Assembly: GCA_000721275.1 (NCBI GenBank)
Contig: JOFO01000008.1
Coordinates: 62,001-126,000, forward strand
Reading direction: 5' to 3'
DNA from: Microtetraspora glauca
GTDB lineage: Bacteria > Actinomycetota > Actinomycetes > Streptomycetales > Streptomycetaceae
Length of the DNA stretch: 64,000 nt
Positions 48,758-58,247 of the stretch are shown here, in pieces. How positions within the stretch are numbered: the first letter of the stretch is position 1; every line of letters starts with the position of its first letter. The position numbers and the translations under genes are program-made. The notes under the pieces are model-generated. The model made no database searches. It was not told where the DNA came from and was given only the letters and a program-made list of their open reading frames with translations.

Positions 48758-49681
48758 CTACAGGCCGCAGGAGCGGAGGTAGTCCCGGGTGCGCAGGGCG
48801 ATCGGGTAGGGCGCGTCCGGCTCGCACGGGTACATGTCCTGCTCCACGATCGCGAAGAGGTCCACGTCCAGCGCCGCCGCCGCGGCCAGCACCGGCTCCA
48901 GGGCCGGCACCCCCGACGGCGGCTCGCACATCACGCCCCGCGCCACCGCGGGACCGAACGGCAGGCCCTCGGCCCGTACCGCCGCGAGCACCGCCGGATC
49001 CACCTGCTTCAGATGGAGGTAGCCGATGCGCTCCCCGTAGGTCTCGATCAGCTTGACGCTGTCCCCGCCCGCGTACGCGTAGTGCCCGGTGTCCAGGCAC
49101 AGCGCGACCGCCTCCGGGTCGGTGGCGTCCAGGAAGCGGGTCACGCTCTCCTCGTCGTCCAGGTGCGTGTCGGCGTGCGGATGGACCACGATCCGCAGCC
49201 CGTACCGCTCCCGCACCTCACGGCCCAGACGCTCTGTCAGCGCCGTCAGGTCCCGCCACTGCTCCGCCGTCAGCACCCGGTCCTCCAGGACCTCGCCGGT
49301 CCTGTCGTCCCGCCAGAAGGAAGGGATCACCACCAGATGCCCGGCGCCCATCGCCTGGGCCAGGGCCGCGTTCTCCGCGACGTGCGCCCAGGTCCGCTCC
49401 CACACCGCCGGCCCGTGGTGCAGCCCGGTGAAGACCGTGCCCGCCGACACCCGCAGCCCGCGCCGCGAGGTCTCCTCGGCGAGCACCGCCGGATCGGTGG
49501 GCAGATAGCCGTACGGACCCAGCTCGATCCACGCGTAGCCGGCCCCCGCCACCTCGTCCAGGAACCGCTGCCACGGCACCTGACGGGGGTCGTCGGAGAA
49601 CCACACCCCCCAGGAGTCCGGGGCGGAACCGATCCGGATGCGGGCGGGCGACGGGGGCGACGGCGGCGACGGCTTCGTCAT
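48758..49681 (-). CDS. iolE: Inosose dehydratase-like TIM-barrel protein (IolE-like)
   Basis: A 307-residue xylose-isomerase-like TIM barrel. The N-terminal pattern RIGSAPDSWGVWFSDDPRQV then AGYAWIELGPYGYLPTDP resembles actinobacterial inosose dehydratases, which remove water from 2-keto-myo-inositol. Metal ligands are suggested by RIVVHPHADTHLDDEE, ALCLDTGHYAYAGGD, YLHLKQVDP and DLFAIVEQDMYP. I chose the ATG at 49681, just before the barrel; an earlier start adds unlikely sequence. It is divergent from iolC-iolB-iolD-mmsA, which supports the inositol assignment. An IolI-type isomerase is the main alternative. Confidence 0.78.
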   Translation of the reverse strand: MTKPSPPSPPSPARIRIGSAPDSWGVWFSDDPRQVPWQRFLDEVAGAGYAWIELGPYGYLPTDPAVLAEETSRRGLRVSAGTVFTGLHHGPAVWERTWAHVAENAALAQAMGAGHLVVIPSFWRDDRTGEVLEDRVLTAEQWRDLTALTERLGREVRERYGLRIVVHPHADTHLDDEESVTRFLDATDPEAVALCLDTGHYAYAGGDSVKLIETYGERIGYLHLKQVDPAVLAAVRAEGLPFGPAVARGVMCEPPSGVPALEPVLAAAAALDVDLFAIVEQDMYPCEPDAPYPIALRTRDYLRSCGL

Positions 49682-49750
49682 GCCAGCCACCTTGACCGCG
49701 CCCCGGAGCAGCGTCAAGACAGCCGCCGGACGCGCCGGGCATCCGTCCGA

Positions 49751-49762
49751 ATGTCCGGACAT
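49751..49762. promoter_or_regulatory. Perfect 12-bp palindrome in the iolE-iolC intergenic region
   Basis: ATGTCCGGACAT lies immediately upstream of the TTGACA -35 box of iolC. Its position in a divergent catabolic promoter suggests an operator for a regulator located elsewhere. Confidence 0.55.
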
Positions 49763-49766
49763 GTCG

Positions 49767-49796
49767 TTGACACGCCTCCCGGCGGACGGCTAGACC
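49767..49796 (+). promoter_or_regulatory. Probable promoter of iolC
   Basis: TTGACA at 49767-49772 and TAGACC at 49791-49796 are separated by 18 bases. The likely start of transcription is near 49803, followed by GGAGGCGAGA and the GTG at 49822. Confidence 0.6.
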
Positions 49797-49821
49797 TGGG
49801 AAGGGACGCCGGAGGCGAGAG

Positions 49822-50856
49822 GTGGCACGGGTGGAGTCGGAGCCGTACGACCTGATCACCATGGGGCGGCTCGGCGTCGACCTGTACCCCCTCCAGAGCG
49901 GCGTGGACCTCGACAGGGTCGAGACGTTCCGGCGCTTCCTCGGCGGCTCCCCGGCCAACGTGGCGGTCTCCGCAGCCCGCCTCGGCCGCCGCGCCGCCCT
50001 GATCAGCCGCACCGGCGCCGACGCCTTCGGCCGCTACCTCCGGCGCGAGCTCGACGCGTTCGGGGTCGACAGCCGCTGGGTCACCGAGGTCCCCGACCAC
50101 CCCACCCCCGTCACCTTCTGCGCCCTCTTCCCGCCCGACGACTTCCCGCTCACCTTCTACCGCCGCCCCAAGGCCCCCGACCTGGAGATCCACCCGCACG
50201 AGCTGGACCTCGACGCGATCCGCGCCGCCCGCGTCCTGTGGACCACCGGCACCGGCCTCAGCGAGGAACCCAGCCGCGCCGCCACCCTCGCCGCCCTGCG
50301 GGCCCGCGCCGGCCGCGCCCCCACCGTCCTCGACCTCGACTGGCGGCCCGCCTTCTGGCCCGACCCGGCCACCGCCCGCCCCCTCTACACCGAGGCCCTG
50401 CGGCACGCCACCGTCGCCGTCGGCAACGCCGAGGAGTGCGAGGTCGCCACCGGCGAACGCGACCCGGAAGCCGCCGCCCGCGCCCTGCTCCGGCTGCTCG
50501 GCCCCGGCACCCCCGGCGACCTCGCGGGCGGGCCGCTCGCCGTCGTCAAACGGGGGCCCGAGGGAGTCCTCGCGCTCGCCGCCGACGGGCGGCGCGCCGT
50601 CGTGCCGCCGCTGCCGGTCGAGGTCGTCAACGGGCTCGGCGCCGGCGACGCCTTCGGCGGCGCCCTCGTCGACGGCCTCCTCGCCGGCCTCCCGCTGGAG
50701 GAGACCCTGCGCCGCGCGAACGCCGCCGGCGCCCTCGTCGCCGGCCGCCTGGCCTGCGCCCCCGCCATGCCCGAGCCCGCCGAGATCGACCGCGCCCTCG
50801 CCACCGGCTCGGCCACCCTCCCGCCCCGGCGCCCGCAGCCCGCCCCCTCCCGCTGA
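49822..50856 (+). CDS. iolC: 5-dehydro-2-deoxygluconokinase (PfkB family)
   Basis: A 344-residue carbohydrate kinase that phosphorylates 5-dehydro-2-deoxy-D-gluconate in myo-inositol breakdown. Family marks: DLITMGRLGVDLYPLQSGVD at the N-terminus, RFLGGSPANVAVSAARLGRR (PfkB signature 1), and VEVVNGLGAGDAFGGALVDG with the catalytic Asp and anion hole. The GTG at 49822 follows GGAGGCGAGAG. It is first in the iolC-iolB-iolD-mmsA operon. Confidence 0.92.
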   Translation: MARVESEPYDLITMGRLGVDLYPLQSGVDLDRVETFRRFLGGSPANVAVSAARLGRRAALISRTGADAFGRYLRRELDAFGVDSRWVTEVPDHPTPVTFCALFPPDDFPLTFYRRPKAPDLEIHPHELDLDAIRAARVLWTTGTGLSEEPSRAATLAALRARAGRAPTVLDLDWRPAFWPDPATARPLYTEALRHATVAVGNAEECEVATGERDPEAAARALLRLLGPGTPGDLAGGPLAVVKRGPEGVLALAADGRRAVVPPLPVEVVNGLGAGDAFGGALVDGLLAGLPLEETLRRANAAGALVAGRLACAPAMPEPAEIDRALATGSATLPPRRPQPAPSR

Positions 50857-50931
50857 CCGCACCCCACGAACCCCCGTACGCCCGCACCCGCCCCGCGACG
50901 CCGGGCGCCCTCCCGCCAAGGACGACCCACG

Positions 50932-51750
50932 GTGACGACCACCCGCCGCCTCCACCTCCCCGCCGGCGCCGCCGCCCGGGGGCCCTACGCGCTGGACATC
51001 GACCCCGGGGCGGCCGGATGGAGCCGTTCCGCGCTCCGGGTCCTCGACCTGCCGGCCGGCGCGAGCCACGCCTTCGACAGCGCGGACGCCGAGTGGGTGG
51101 TGCTTCCGCTCGCCGGGGGCGGTACCGTGCGCGTCGACGGGGAGCTTTTCGAACTCGGGGGCCGCGAGAGCGTGTTCGCCTCCGTGACCGACTTCGTCTA
51201 CGTACCGCGCGACGCCCACGCCCAGATCGCCTCCGGCGCGGGAGGCCGCTTCGCTTTGGCAGGAGCGAAGTGCGAGCGACGACTCCCCGCCCGCTACGGC
51301 CCCGCGCCGGAGGTCCCCGTCGAGGACCGCGGCAGCGGCGACCGCGCCCGCCGGGTACGGAACTTCGCCTCCGCCGACGCGTTCCCCTGCGACCGGCTGA
51401 TCGCCGTCGAAGTCGTCACCCCCGGCGGCCACTGGTCGTCCTACCCGCCGCACAAGCACGACGAGCACCGCCCCGGGACCGAGTCCGTCCTGGAGGAGAT
51501 CTACTACTACGAGATCGCGGACCCGCGCGGCTACGCCTACCAGCGGATCTCGCCCTCGCGGCCGGGCGGCGCCGACCTCCTCGCCGAGGTCCGGCACGGC
51601 GACGCCGTCCTCGTCCCCGACGGCTGGCACGGCCCCTCGATCGCCCAGCCGGGCCACGACCTCTACTACCTCAACGTCATGGCGGGCCCCGGCCCCGAAC
51701 GGGAGTGGAAGATCAGCTTCCACCCGGATCACACGGAGGGATACCAGTGA
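50932..51750 (+). CDS. iolB: 5-deoxy-glucuronate isomerase
   Basis: A 272-residue cupin enzyme converting 5-deoxy-glucuronate to 5-dehydro-2-deoxygluconate. The metal-site pattern of IolB is visible in GGHWSSYPPHKHDEHRPGTE followed by LEEIYYYEIADPRGYAYQRI and the later histidine in VPDGWHGPSIAQPGHDLYYL. The N-terminal half carries the repeated cupin (EWVVLPLAGGGTVRVDGELF). The GTG at 50932 is 75 bases after iolC. Its stop overlaps the GTG of iolD. Confidence 0.93.
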   Translation: MTTTRRLHLPAGAAARGPYALDIDPGAAGWSRSALRVLDLPAGASHAFDSADAEWVVLPLAGGGTVRVDGELFELGGRESVFASVTDFVYVPRDAHAQIASGAGGRFALAGAKCERRLPARYGPAPEVPVEDRGSGDRARRVRNFASADAFPCDRLIAVEVVTPGGHWSSYPPHKHDEHRPGTESVLEEIYYYEIADPRGYAYQRISPSRPGGADLLAEVRHGDAVLVPDGWHGPSIAQPGHDLYYLNVMAGPGPEREWKISFHPDHTEGYQ

Positions 51751-53609
51751 GGCTCACCGTGGCACAGGCCCTGGTCCGCTTCCTCGCCGCCCAGTACGCC
51801 GAACGCGACGGCGCCCGGCACCGGCTCATCGCCGCCACCTGGGGCATCTTCGGCCACGGCAACGTCGCGGGGATCGGCCAGGCGCTGGTCGAGGAGGACG
51901 GCATGCCGTTCCACCAGGGCCGCAGCGAACAGGCCATGGTGCACGCCGCCGTCGGCTACGCCCGCCAGTCGAACCGGCTCTCCGCACACGCCGTCACCAC
52001 CTCCATCGGCCCCGGCGCCACCAACCTCGTCACCGGTGCCGCCCTCGCCACCGTCAACCACCTCCCGGTCCTCCTCCTGCCCGGCGACACCTTCGCCGGC
52101 CGCCCCGCCGACCCCGTCCTCCAGCAGCTCCAGGTGCCGTCCGCGGGCGACGTCTCCGTCAACGACTGCCTGCGCCCAGTCTCCCGCTACTTCGACCGGA
52201 TCGTCCGCCCCGAAGCCCTGATCCCCGCCGCCCTGGAGGCCATGCGGGTCCTCACCGACCCCGCCGCGACCGGCGCCGTCACCCTCGCGCTCCCGCAGGA
52301 CGTGCAGGCCGAGGCGTACGACTGGCCCGAGGCGTTCTTCGCCGAACGGACCTGGCGGATCCGCCGCGCCGCACCCGACGAGGCCGAACTCGACGCGGCC
52401 GTCGCGGCGATCGCCGGGGCCGACCGGCCGCTGATCGTCGCCGGCGGCGGCGTCCGGTACAGCGCCGCCGAGGACGCCCTCGCCGAGTTCGCCTCGCTCA
52501 CCGGCATCCCCGTCGCCGTCACCCAGGCCGGCAAGGGCGCCCTGCCCCACGGCCACCCCCAGGACGTCGGAGCCGTCGGCCACACCGGCACCGCCGTCGC
52601 CGACCACCTGGCCCGCACCGCCGACGTGGTCCTCGGCGTCGGCACCCGATGGACCGACTTCACCACCGCCTCCGGGACCCTCTTCGGCCACCCCGCCGTC
52701 CGCTTCGTCAACCTCAACACCGCCGCCTTCGACGCCCACAAGCAGGCCGCCCTGCCGCTCGTCGCCGACGCCCGCGAGGGCCTCGAACAGCTCCACGCCC
52801 TCCTCGACCCGCACCACGTCCCCGCCCACTACGTCCACGAGTACGCCGAGGAGAAGCTGCGCTGGGAGGCCCGCGTCACCGCCGCCTACGCCACCCCCGA
52901 CGAGGACGCCCGCCCCACCCAGACCCAGGTCCTCGGCGTCCTCGACACCCTGGTCGACCACCGCGACATCCTGATCAACGCCGCCGGCTCGCTCCCCGGC
53001 GACCTCCACAAGCTGTGGCGGACCCGCTCCCGCGACCAGTACCACGTCGAGTACGGCTACTCCTGCATGGGCTACGAGATCCCCGCCGCGATCGGCGTCC
53101 TCCTCGCCGCCCCCGGCCGGCCCGTCTGGGCGCTCGTCGGGGACGGGACGTACCTGATGAACCCCACCGAGATCGTCACCGCCGTCCAGGAACGCCTGCC
53201 GCTGCGGCTGGTCGTCCTCCAGAACCACGGGTACGCCTCCATCGGCGGCCTCTCCGAGGCCGTCGGCGCCGAACGGTACGGCACCGACTACCGGCAGCGG
53301 ACCGCCGGCGGAGACTTCACCGGCCCCCCGCTCCCCGTCGACCTCGGAGCCAACGCGGCGTCCCTCGGGATGCGGGTGCTGCGCCCCCGCACCATCCGTG
53401 ACCTGCGGGAAGCCCTCGCGGACGCGCGGGCCGCCACGGATCCCACATGTGTCTACGTCGAGACCGAAACGGCAGACAGTGTGTCGGGCGCGCCCCCGGC
53501 GCAGGCGTGGTGGGATGTGCCCGTGGCCGAGACGTCGACCCGCCCGTCGGCGGTCAAGGCCCGCGAGGAGTACGAACGGCACGTCACCGCCCGACGCCGC
53601 CGGCTCTGA
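51747..53609 (+). CDS. iolD: 3D-(3,5/4)-trihydroxycyclohexane-1,2-dione acylhydrolase (decyclizing)
   Basis: A 620-residue ThDP enzyme that opens the ring of the diketo-inositol intermediate. The N-terminal domain has LTVAQALVRFLAAQYAERDG, TWGIFGHGNVAGIGQALVEE and the catalytic Glu in HQGRSEQAMVHAAVGYARQS. The C-terminal ThDP domain has VWALVGDGTYLMNPTEIVTA and VVLQNHGYASIGGLSEAVGA. The GTG at 51747 overlaps the iolB stop (GTGA). mmsA follows 32 bases downstream. Confidence 0.95.
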   Translation: MRLTVAQALVRFLAAQYAERDGARHRLIAATWGIFGHGNVAGIGQALVEEDGMPFHQGRSEQAMVHAAVGYARQSNRLSAHAVTTSIGPGATNLVTGAALATVNHLPVLLLPGDTFAGRPADPVLQQLQVPSAGDVSVNDCLRPVSRYFDRIVRPEALIPAALEAMRVLTDPAATGAVTLALPQDVQAEAYDWPEAFFAERTWRIRRAAPDEAELDAAVAAIAGADRPLIVAGGGVRYSAAEDALAEFASLTGIPVAVTQAGKGALPHGHPQDVGAVGHTGTAVADHLARTADVVLGVGTRWTDFTTASGTLFGHPAVRFVNLNTAAFDAHKQAALPLVADAREGLEQLHALLDPHHVPAHYVHEYAEEKLRWEARVTAAYATPDEDARPTQTQVLGVLDTLVDHRDILINAAGSLPGDLHKLWRTRSRDQYHVEYGYSCMGYEIPAAIGVLLAAPGRPVWALVGDGTYLMNPTEIVTAVQERLPLRLVVLQNHGYASIGGLSEAVGAERYGTDYRQRTAGGDFTGPPLPVDLGANAASLGMRVLRPRTIRDLREALADARAATDPTCVYVETETADSVSGAPPAQAWWDVPVAETSTRPSAVKAREEYERHVTARRRRL

Positions 53610-53641
53610 AGGCACCGAAGGCTCTGAAGGAGTAACACGTC

Positions 53642-55144
53642 ATGACGAAGAGCGTGCACCACTGGATCGGTGGCAAGACCGTCGAGGGCACGTCGGGCAA
53701 CTGGGGCCCGGTCACCGACCCGGCCACCGGCGCCGTCACCACCCGGGTCGCCCTCGCCTCGGTCGAGGAGGTCGACGCGGCCGTCGCCGCCGCGAAGGAC
53801 GCCTTCGCCACCTGGGGCACCTCCTCGCTGGCCCAGCGCACCACGATCCTCTTCACGTTCCGCGCGCTCCTCGACGCCAACCGCGACGCCATCGCCGAGC
53901 TGATCGTCGCCGAGCACGGCAAGGTCCACTCCGACGCGCTCGGCGAGGTCGCCCGCGGCCTGGAGATCGTCGACCTGGCCTGCGGCATCACCACCCAGCT
54001 CAAGGGCGAGCTGTCCACCCAGGTCTCCAACCGCGTGGACGTGGCGTCGATCCGCCAGCCCGTCGGCGTCGTCGCCGGCATCACGCCCTTCAACTTCCCC
54101 GCCATGGTGCCGATGTGGATGTTCCCGATCGCCATCGCGACCGGCAACACCTTCATCCTCAAGCCCAGCGAGAAGGACCCCTCGCCCTCCCTGAAGATCG
54201 CCGAGCTGCTCGCCGAGGCCGGCCTGCCGGACGGCGTGTTCAACGTCGTCCACGGCGACAAGGTCGCCGTCGACCGCCTCCTGGAGCACCCGGACGTCGC
54301 CGCGATCTCGTTCGTCGGCTCGACCCCGATCGCCAAGTACATCCACACCACCGCCTCCGCCAACGGCAAGCGCGTGCAGGCGCTCGGCGGCGCCAAGAAC
54401 CACATGCTGGTCCTCCCGGACGCCGACCTCGACGCCGCCGCCGACGCCGCCGTCTCCGCCGCGTACGGCTCCGCCGGCGAGCGCTGCATGGCGATCTCCG
54501 CCGTCGTCGCGGTCGGCGCCATCGGCGACGAGCTGGTCGAGAAGATCCGCGAGCGCGCCGAGAAGATCAAGATCGGCCCCGGCACCGACCCGACCTCCGA
54601 GATGGGCCCGCTCATCACGGCCGCCCACCGCGACAAGGTCGCCTCCTACGTGCACGGCGCCGCGGCCGAGGGCTGCCAGGTCGTCCTCGACGGCACCGGC
54701 TACACGGTCGAGGGCCACGAGAACGGCCACTGGATCGGCCTCTCGCTCCTCGACCACGTGCCCACCACCGCCCAGGCGTACCAGGACGAGATCTTCGGCC
54801 CGGTCCTGTGCGTGCTGCGCGCCGAGACCTACGAGGAGGGCCTCGCCCTCATCAACGCCTCGAAGTTCGGCAACGGCACCGCGATCTTCACCCGTGACGG
54901 CGGCGCCGCCCGCCGCTTCCAGCTGGAGGTCGAGGCCGGCATGGTCGGCGTGAACGTGCCGATCCCGGTGCCGGTCGGCTACCACTCCTTCGGCGGCTGG
55001 AAGGACTCGCTCTTCGGCGACCACCACATCTACGGCAACGACGGCGTGCACTTCTACACCCGCGGCAAGGTCGTCACCACCCGCTGGCCCGACCCGGCCG
55101 ACGCCCCCGCCGGCGTGGACCTGGGCTTCCCGCGCAACCACTGA
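53642..55144 (+). CDS. mmsA: CoA-acylating methylmalonate-semialdehyde dehydrogenase
   Basis: A 500-residue NAD-dependent enzyme converting malonate semialdehyde (end product of inositol breakdown) or methylmalonate semialdehyde to acetyl- or propionyl-CoA. Marks: VGVVAGITPFNFPAMVPMWM, FVGSTPIAKYIHTTAS, the nucleophile C282 in GSAGERCMAISAVVAV, and EIFGPVLCVLRAETYEEGL. The length matches the MmsA/IolA family. The ATG at 53642 follows GAAGGAGTAACACG. It ends at a perfect hairpin terminator (55163-55195). Confidence 0.95.
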   Translation: MTKSVHHWIGGKTVEGTSGNWGPVTDPATGAVTTRVALASVEEVDAAVAAAKDAFATWGTSSLAQRTTILFTFRALLDANRDAIAELIVAEHGKVHSDALGEVARGLEIVDLACGITTQLKGELSTQVSNRVDVASIRQPVGVVAGITPFNFPAMVPMWMFPIAIATGNTFILKPSEKDPSPSLKIAELLAEAGLPDGVFNVVHGDKVAVDRLLEHPDVAAISFVGSTPIAKYIHTTASANGKRVQALGGAKNHMLVLPDADLDAAADAAVSAAYGSAGERCMAISAVVAVGAIGDELVEKIRERAEKIKIGPGTDPTSEMGPLITAAHRDKVASYVHGAAAEGCQVVLDGTGYTVEGHENGHWIGLSLLDHVPTTAQAYQDEIFGPVLCVLRAETYEEGLALINASKFGNGTAIFTRDGGAARRFQLEVEAGMVGVNVPIPVPVGYHSFGGWKDSLFGDHHIYGNDGVHFYTRGKVVTTRWPDPADAPAGVDLGFPRNH

Positions 55145-55162
55145 CCCCGCGCGGGCGTACGA

Positions 55163-55195
55163 CGGCCCCCGGTGCGCGCAACGCACCGGGGGCCG
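55163..55195. terminator. Bidirectional terminator after mmsA
   Basis: CGGCCCCCGGTGCG (55163-55176) pairs perfectly with CGCACCGGGGGCCG (55182-55195) around a 5-base loop, between convergent genes. Confidence 0.85.
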
Positions 55196-55210
55196 CCGGC
55201 CCGACCGGGG

Positions 55211-55387
55211 TCAGCCCACGTGCCAGCAGGTGGCGTCGAAGTCCGCCACGTGGACGCTGCCCGCCGAGGCTTCGACCGCGCTGAACCAGCAGCCCTTCAC
55301 GTCACCGCCGTGCGCGGCGGCGGGGGAGGCGGCGATGAAGCCGACCGCGAGCAGACCGGCCAGAGCGATCGAGATGCGCCGAAGCAT
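55211..55387 (-). CDS. Small secreted peptide
   Basis: A 58-residue precursor with a signal peptide (RRISIALAGLLAVGFIAASP then AAAHG) and a short mature part of about 30 residues with two cysteines (VKGCWFSAVEAS and FDATCWHVG). The ATG at 55387 follows GAAGGAGAGAAC. The mature peptide could hold one disulfide. No family is recognised. Confidence 0.7.
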   Translation of the reverse strand: MLRRISIALAGLLAVGFIAASPAAAHGGDVKGCWFSAVEASAGSVHVADFDATCWHVG

Positions 55388-55601
55388 GTTCTCTCCTTCG
55401 AGTGGGGGGTGGACTCGCCACGACTCTTCGGCACCTCCCGGCCCGCCGCACGCCGGGCGACGCGATCGGGTGGAGCCGTACGGCCGTTCCGGGCGTACCG
55501 CGACCGCGGTACGCCCGCCCGCCGCGTACGACTCCAGGAGGCGGCGGATCTCCCTCCCCGGACCGCCGCCGGTCACAGGCGGCCCGCCTAGGCTCGGGGG
55601 C

Positions 55602-58247
55602 ATGCGACTCCGACTTCCCCGGTGGGCCGCGGTCACCGCCGTCCTCACCGTCCTCGCCGGCGCCGGCACCTGGACCGCCGTCGCCCGGGACGAACCCCCG
55701 CCCGTGCAGCGCGCGGACCGGGCCCTCGACCTCGACGGGGTGCGGATCGACACCTCGTACTTCACCGGCACAGGCTCCGGCCGCCGCCCCGCCGTCCTGC
55801 TCGCGCACGGCTTCGGCGGCTCCAAGGACGACGTCCGCCCGCAGGCGGAACGGCTCGCCCGCGACGGCTACGCGGTCCTCACCTGGTCCGCCCGCGGCTT
55901 CGGCGCCTCCGGCGGGACGATCGGCCTCAACGACCCCGAGCGCGAGGTCCGGGACGTGCGCAAGCTCGTCGACTGGCTCGCCGCCCGCCCCGAGGTCCTC
56001 CTCGACCGGTCCGGCGACCCGCGCGTCGGCGTCTCCGGCGCTTCGTACGGCGGCGCGCTCGCGCTCCTCGCGGCCGGCCACGACCCGCGCGTCGACGCCA
56101 TCGCCCCGCAGATCACCTACTGGAACCTCGCCGACGCCCTCTTCCCCCAGGGCGTCTACAAGAAGCTCTGGTCCGGGATCCTCTTCTCGATGGGCACCGG
56201 CCCCGGCGGCGGCGCCTGCGGGCGCTTCGCCCCGGAGATCTGCGCGCTGAAGGAACGCGTCGCCGTCTCCGGCCGGCCCGACGCCACCGCCCGCGCCCTC
56301 CTGGAGTCCCGCAGCCCCTCCGCCGTCGGCGACCGGATCAAGGTCCCCACCCTGATCGTGCAGGGCCAGACCGACTCCCTCTTCACCCTCGACCAGGCCG
56401 ACGCGATGGCTCGGGCCCTCACCGCCAACGGGGCCCCCGTCGCCGTCGACTGGGCGGCCGGCGGCCACGACGGCGGCGACCGGGAGACCGGGCGGGTCGA
56501 GGACCGGATCGGCGCCTGGTTCGACCGCTGGCTGAAGCGGGACGCCTCCGTCGACACCGGCCCCGCCTTCCGGGTCAGCCGCACCGGCGGCGTCGACTCC
56601 ACCGACGGCCGCGCCACCCTCCGCGCGGCCACCGCCGACCGCTACCCGGGCCTGCGCGCCGGCACCCGCGCCATCCCGCTGGCCGGCCCGCCGCAGCGCT
56701 TCACCAACCCGGCGGGCGCCGCCCCGCCGGCCGTCTCCGCCGTCCCCGGGCTCGGCGGCGGCCTCTCCGGCCTCTCCTCGTCCCTCGGCGTCGGCGTCGC
56801 CCTCGACTTCCCCGGCCAGCACGCCCGCTTCGACGCGGCCCCGCAGCCGGCGCCGCTGCGCGTCACCGGAACCCCGACCGTCCGGGTCAGGGTCACGTCC
56901 ACCGCCGCCGACGGCTCCGCGGTCCTCTTCGCCAAGGTGTACGACGTCGGGCCCGACGGGCGGCAGCAGGTGCTGCCCGCCCAGCTCGTCACCCCGGTGC
57001 GCGTCGAGGACGCGGCCGAGGGCCGGCCGGTCACCCTGACCCTGCCCGCGATCGACCACGAGGTGGAGGCCGGCCACCGGCTGCGGCTGGTCGTCTCGGC
57101 CACCGACCTCGGCTACGCCTCGCCGGTCGCCACCGCCGGCTATACCGTCGCCGTCGACGGCCCCCTCACCGTGCCGACCGCGCCGGCCGTCACCACCCGG
57201 GCCGCGGCCCTGCCCTGGTGGGTGTGGGGCCTGCCGCTCGCCGGACTCGCCGTCGCCGCGGTCCTCCTGCTGACCGCCCGCCGCCGCGCGGCGGCCCCGG
57301 CGCCGGACCCGGAACTCGCCTCCGTACCCCTCCAGATCACCGGCCTGTCGAAGAAGTACAAGGGCGGCGAGCGGTACTCGGTCCGCGACCTCTCCTTCCG
57401 CGTCGAACAGGGCCAGGTCCTCGGCCTCCTCGGCCCCAACGGGGCCGGGAAGACCACCACCCTGCGCATGCTGATGGGCCTGATCACCCCCGACGAGGGC
57501 GAGATCCGGGTCTTCGGCCAGGCGATTCGCCCCGGCGCCCCGGTCCTCTCCCGGGTCGGCTCCTTCGTCGAGGGCGCCGGCTTCCTGCCGCACCTCACCG
57601 GCCGGGAGAACCTGGAGCTGTACTGGAAGGCCACCGGCCGTCCCGCCGAGGACGCCCACGTCGACGAGGCCCTGCGCATCGCCAACCTGGGCGGCGCCCT
57701 CGAACGGGCCGTCCGCACCTACTCGCAGGGCATGCGGCAGCGCCTCGCCATCGCCCAGGCCATGCTCGGCCTGCCGGACCTCCTCATCCTCGACGAACCC
57801 ACCAACGGCCTCGACCCGCCGCAGATCCGAGAGATGCGGGAGGTGATGATCCGGTACGCCGCCGGCGGCCGCACTGTCATCGTCTCCAGCCACCTCCTCG
57901 CGGAGGTCGAGCAGTCCTGCACCCACCTCGTCGTCATGGACCGCGGGCAGCTCGTCCAGGCCGGCCCGGTCGCCGAGATCACCGGCGCGGGCGACACCCT
58001 GCTCGTCACCCTGGGCGCCCCCGTCCCCGACGCGCTGGTCGAGAAGATCGGCGCTCTGCCGGGCGTCGGCTCCGCGGTCCGCGCCGACGACGGCCTCCTG
58101 GTCCGCCTCGACGCCCCGGACGGCGGCGCCGCCGACCCGACCGCGCTGATCGGCGAACTCGTCCGGCTGGACGTCCCGCTGACCGGCGTCGGCCCGCACC
58201 GACGCCTGGAGGACGCCTTCCTCACCCTCATCGGAGGATCCGCATGA
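55602..58247 (+). CDS. Fusion of exported alpha/beta hydrolase (X-Pro peptidase-like) with an ABC transporter ATPase
   Basis: An 881-residue two-part protein. After an N-terminal membrane helix (residues about 8-27) comes an alpha/beta hydrolase (VLLAHGFGGSKDDVRPQAER; nucleophile S148 in VGVSGASYGGALALLA; VQGQTDSLFTLDQAD; GGHDGGDRETG). Next is an X-Pro dipeptidyl-peptidase C-terminal-like beta domain (about 380-530). A second membrane helix at about 537-560 (WWVWGLPLAGLAVAAVLLLT) is followed by a complete ABC ATPase: Walker A GPNGAGKTTTL near 612, signature YSQGMRQRLAIAQAM near 707, Walker B LLILDEPTNGLDP near 727. The hydrolase should thus lie outside and the ATPase inside. The ATG at 55602 is used. 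The permease gene follows with overlapping stop/start. Confidence 0.88.
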   Translation: MRLRLPRWAAVTAVLTVLAGAGTWTAVARDEPPPVQRADRALDLDGVRIDTSYFTGTGSGRRPAVLLAHGFGGSKDDVRPQAERLARDGYAVLTWSARGFGASGGTIGLNDPEREVRDVRKLVDWLAARPEVLLDRSGDPRVGVSGASYGGALALLAAGHDPRVDAIAPQITYWNLADALFPQGVYKKLWSGILFSMGTGPGGGACGRFAPEICALKERVAVSGRPDATARALLESRSPSAVGDRIKVPTLIVQGQTDSLFTLDQADAMARALTANGAPVAVDWAAGGHDGGDRETGRVEDRIGAWFDRWLKRDASVDTGPAFRVSRTGGVDSTDGRATLRAATADRYPGLRAGTRAIPLAGPPQRFTNPAGAAPPAVSAVPGLGGGLSGLSSSLGVGVALDFPGQHARFDAAPQPAPLRVTGTPTVRVRVTSTAADGSAVLFAKVYDVGPDGRQQVLPAQLVTPVRVEDAAEGRPVTLTLPAIDHEVEAGHRLRLVVSATDLGYASPVATAGYTVAVDGPLTVPTAPAVTTRAAALPWWVWGLPLAGLAVAAVLLLTARRRAAAPAPDPELASVPLQITGLSKKYKGGERYSVRDLSFRVEQGQVLGLLGPNGAGKTTTLRMLMGLITPDEGEIRVFGQAIRPGAPVLSRVGSFVEGAGFLPHLTGRENLELYWKATGRPAEDAHVDEALRIANLGGALERAVRTYSQGMRQRLAIAQAMLGLPDLLILDEPTNGLDPPQIREMREVMIRYAAGGRTVIVSSHLLAEVEQSCTHLVVMDRGQLVQAGPVAEITGAGDTLLVTLGAPVPDALVEKIGALPGVGSAVRADDGLLVRLDAPDGGAADPTALIGELVRLDVPLTGVGPHRRLEDAFLTLIGGSA

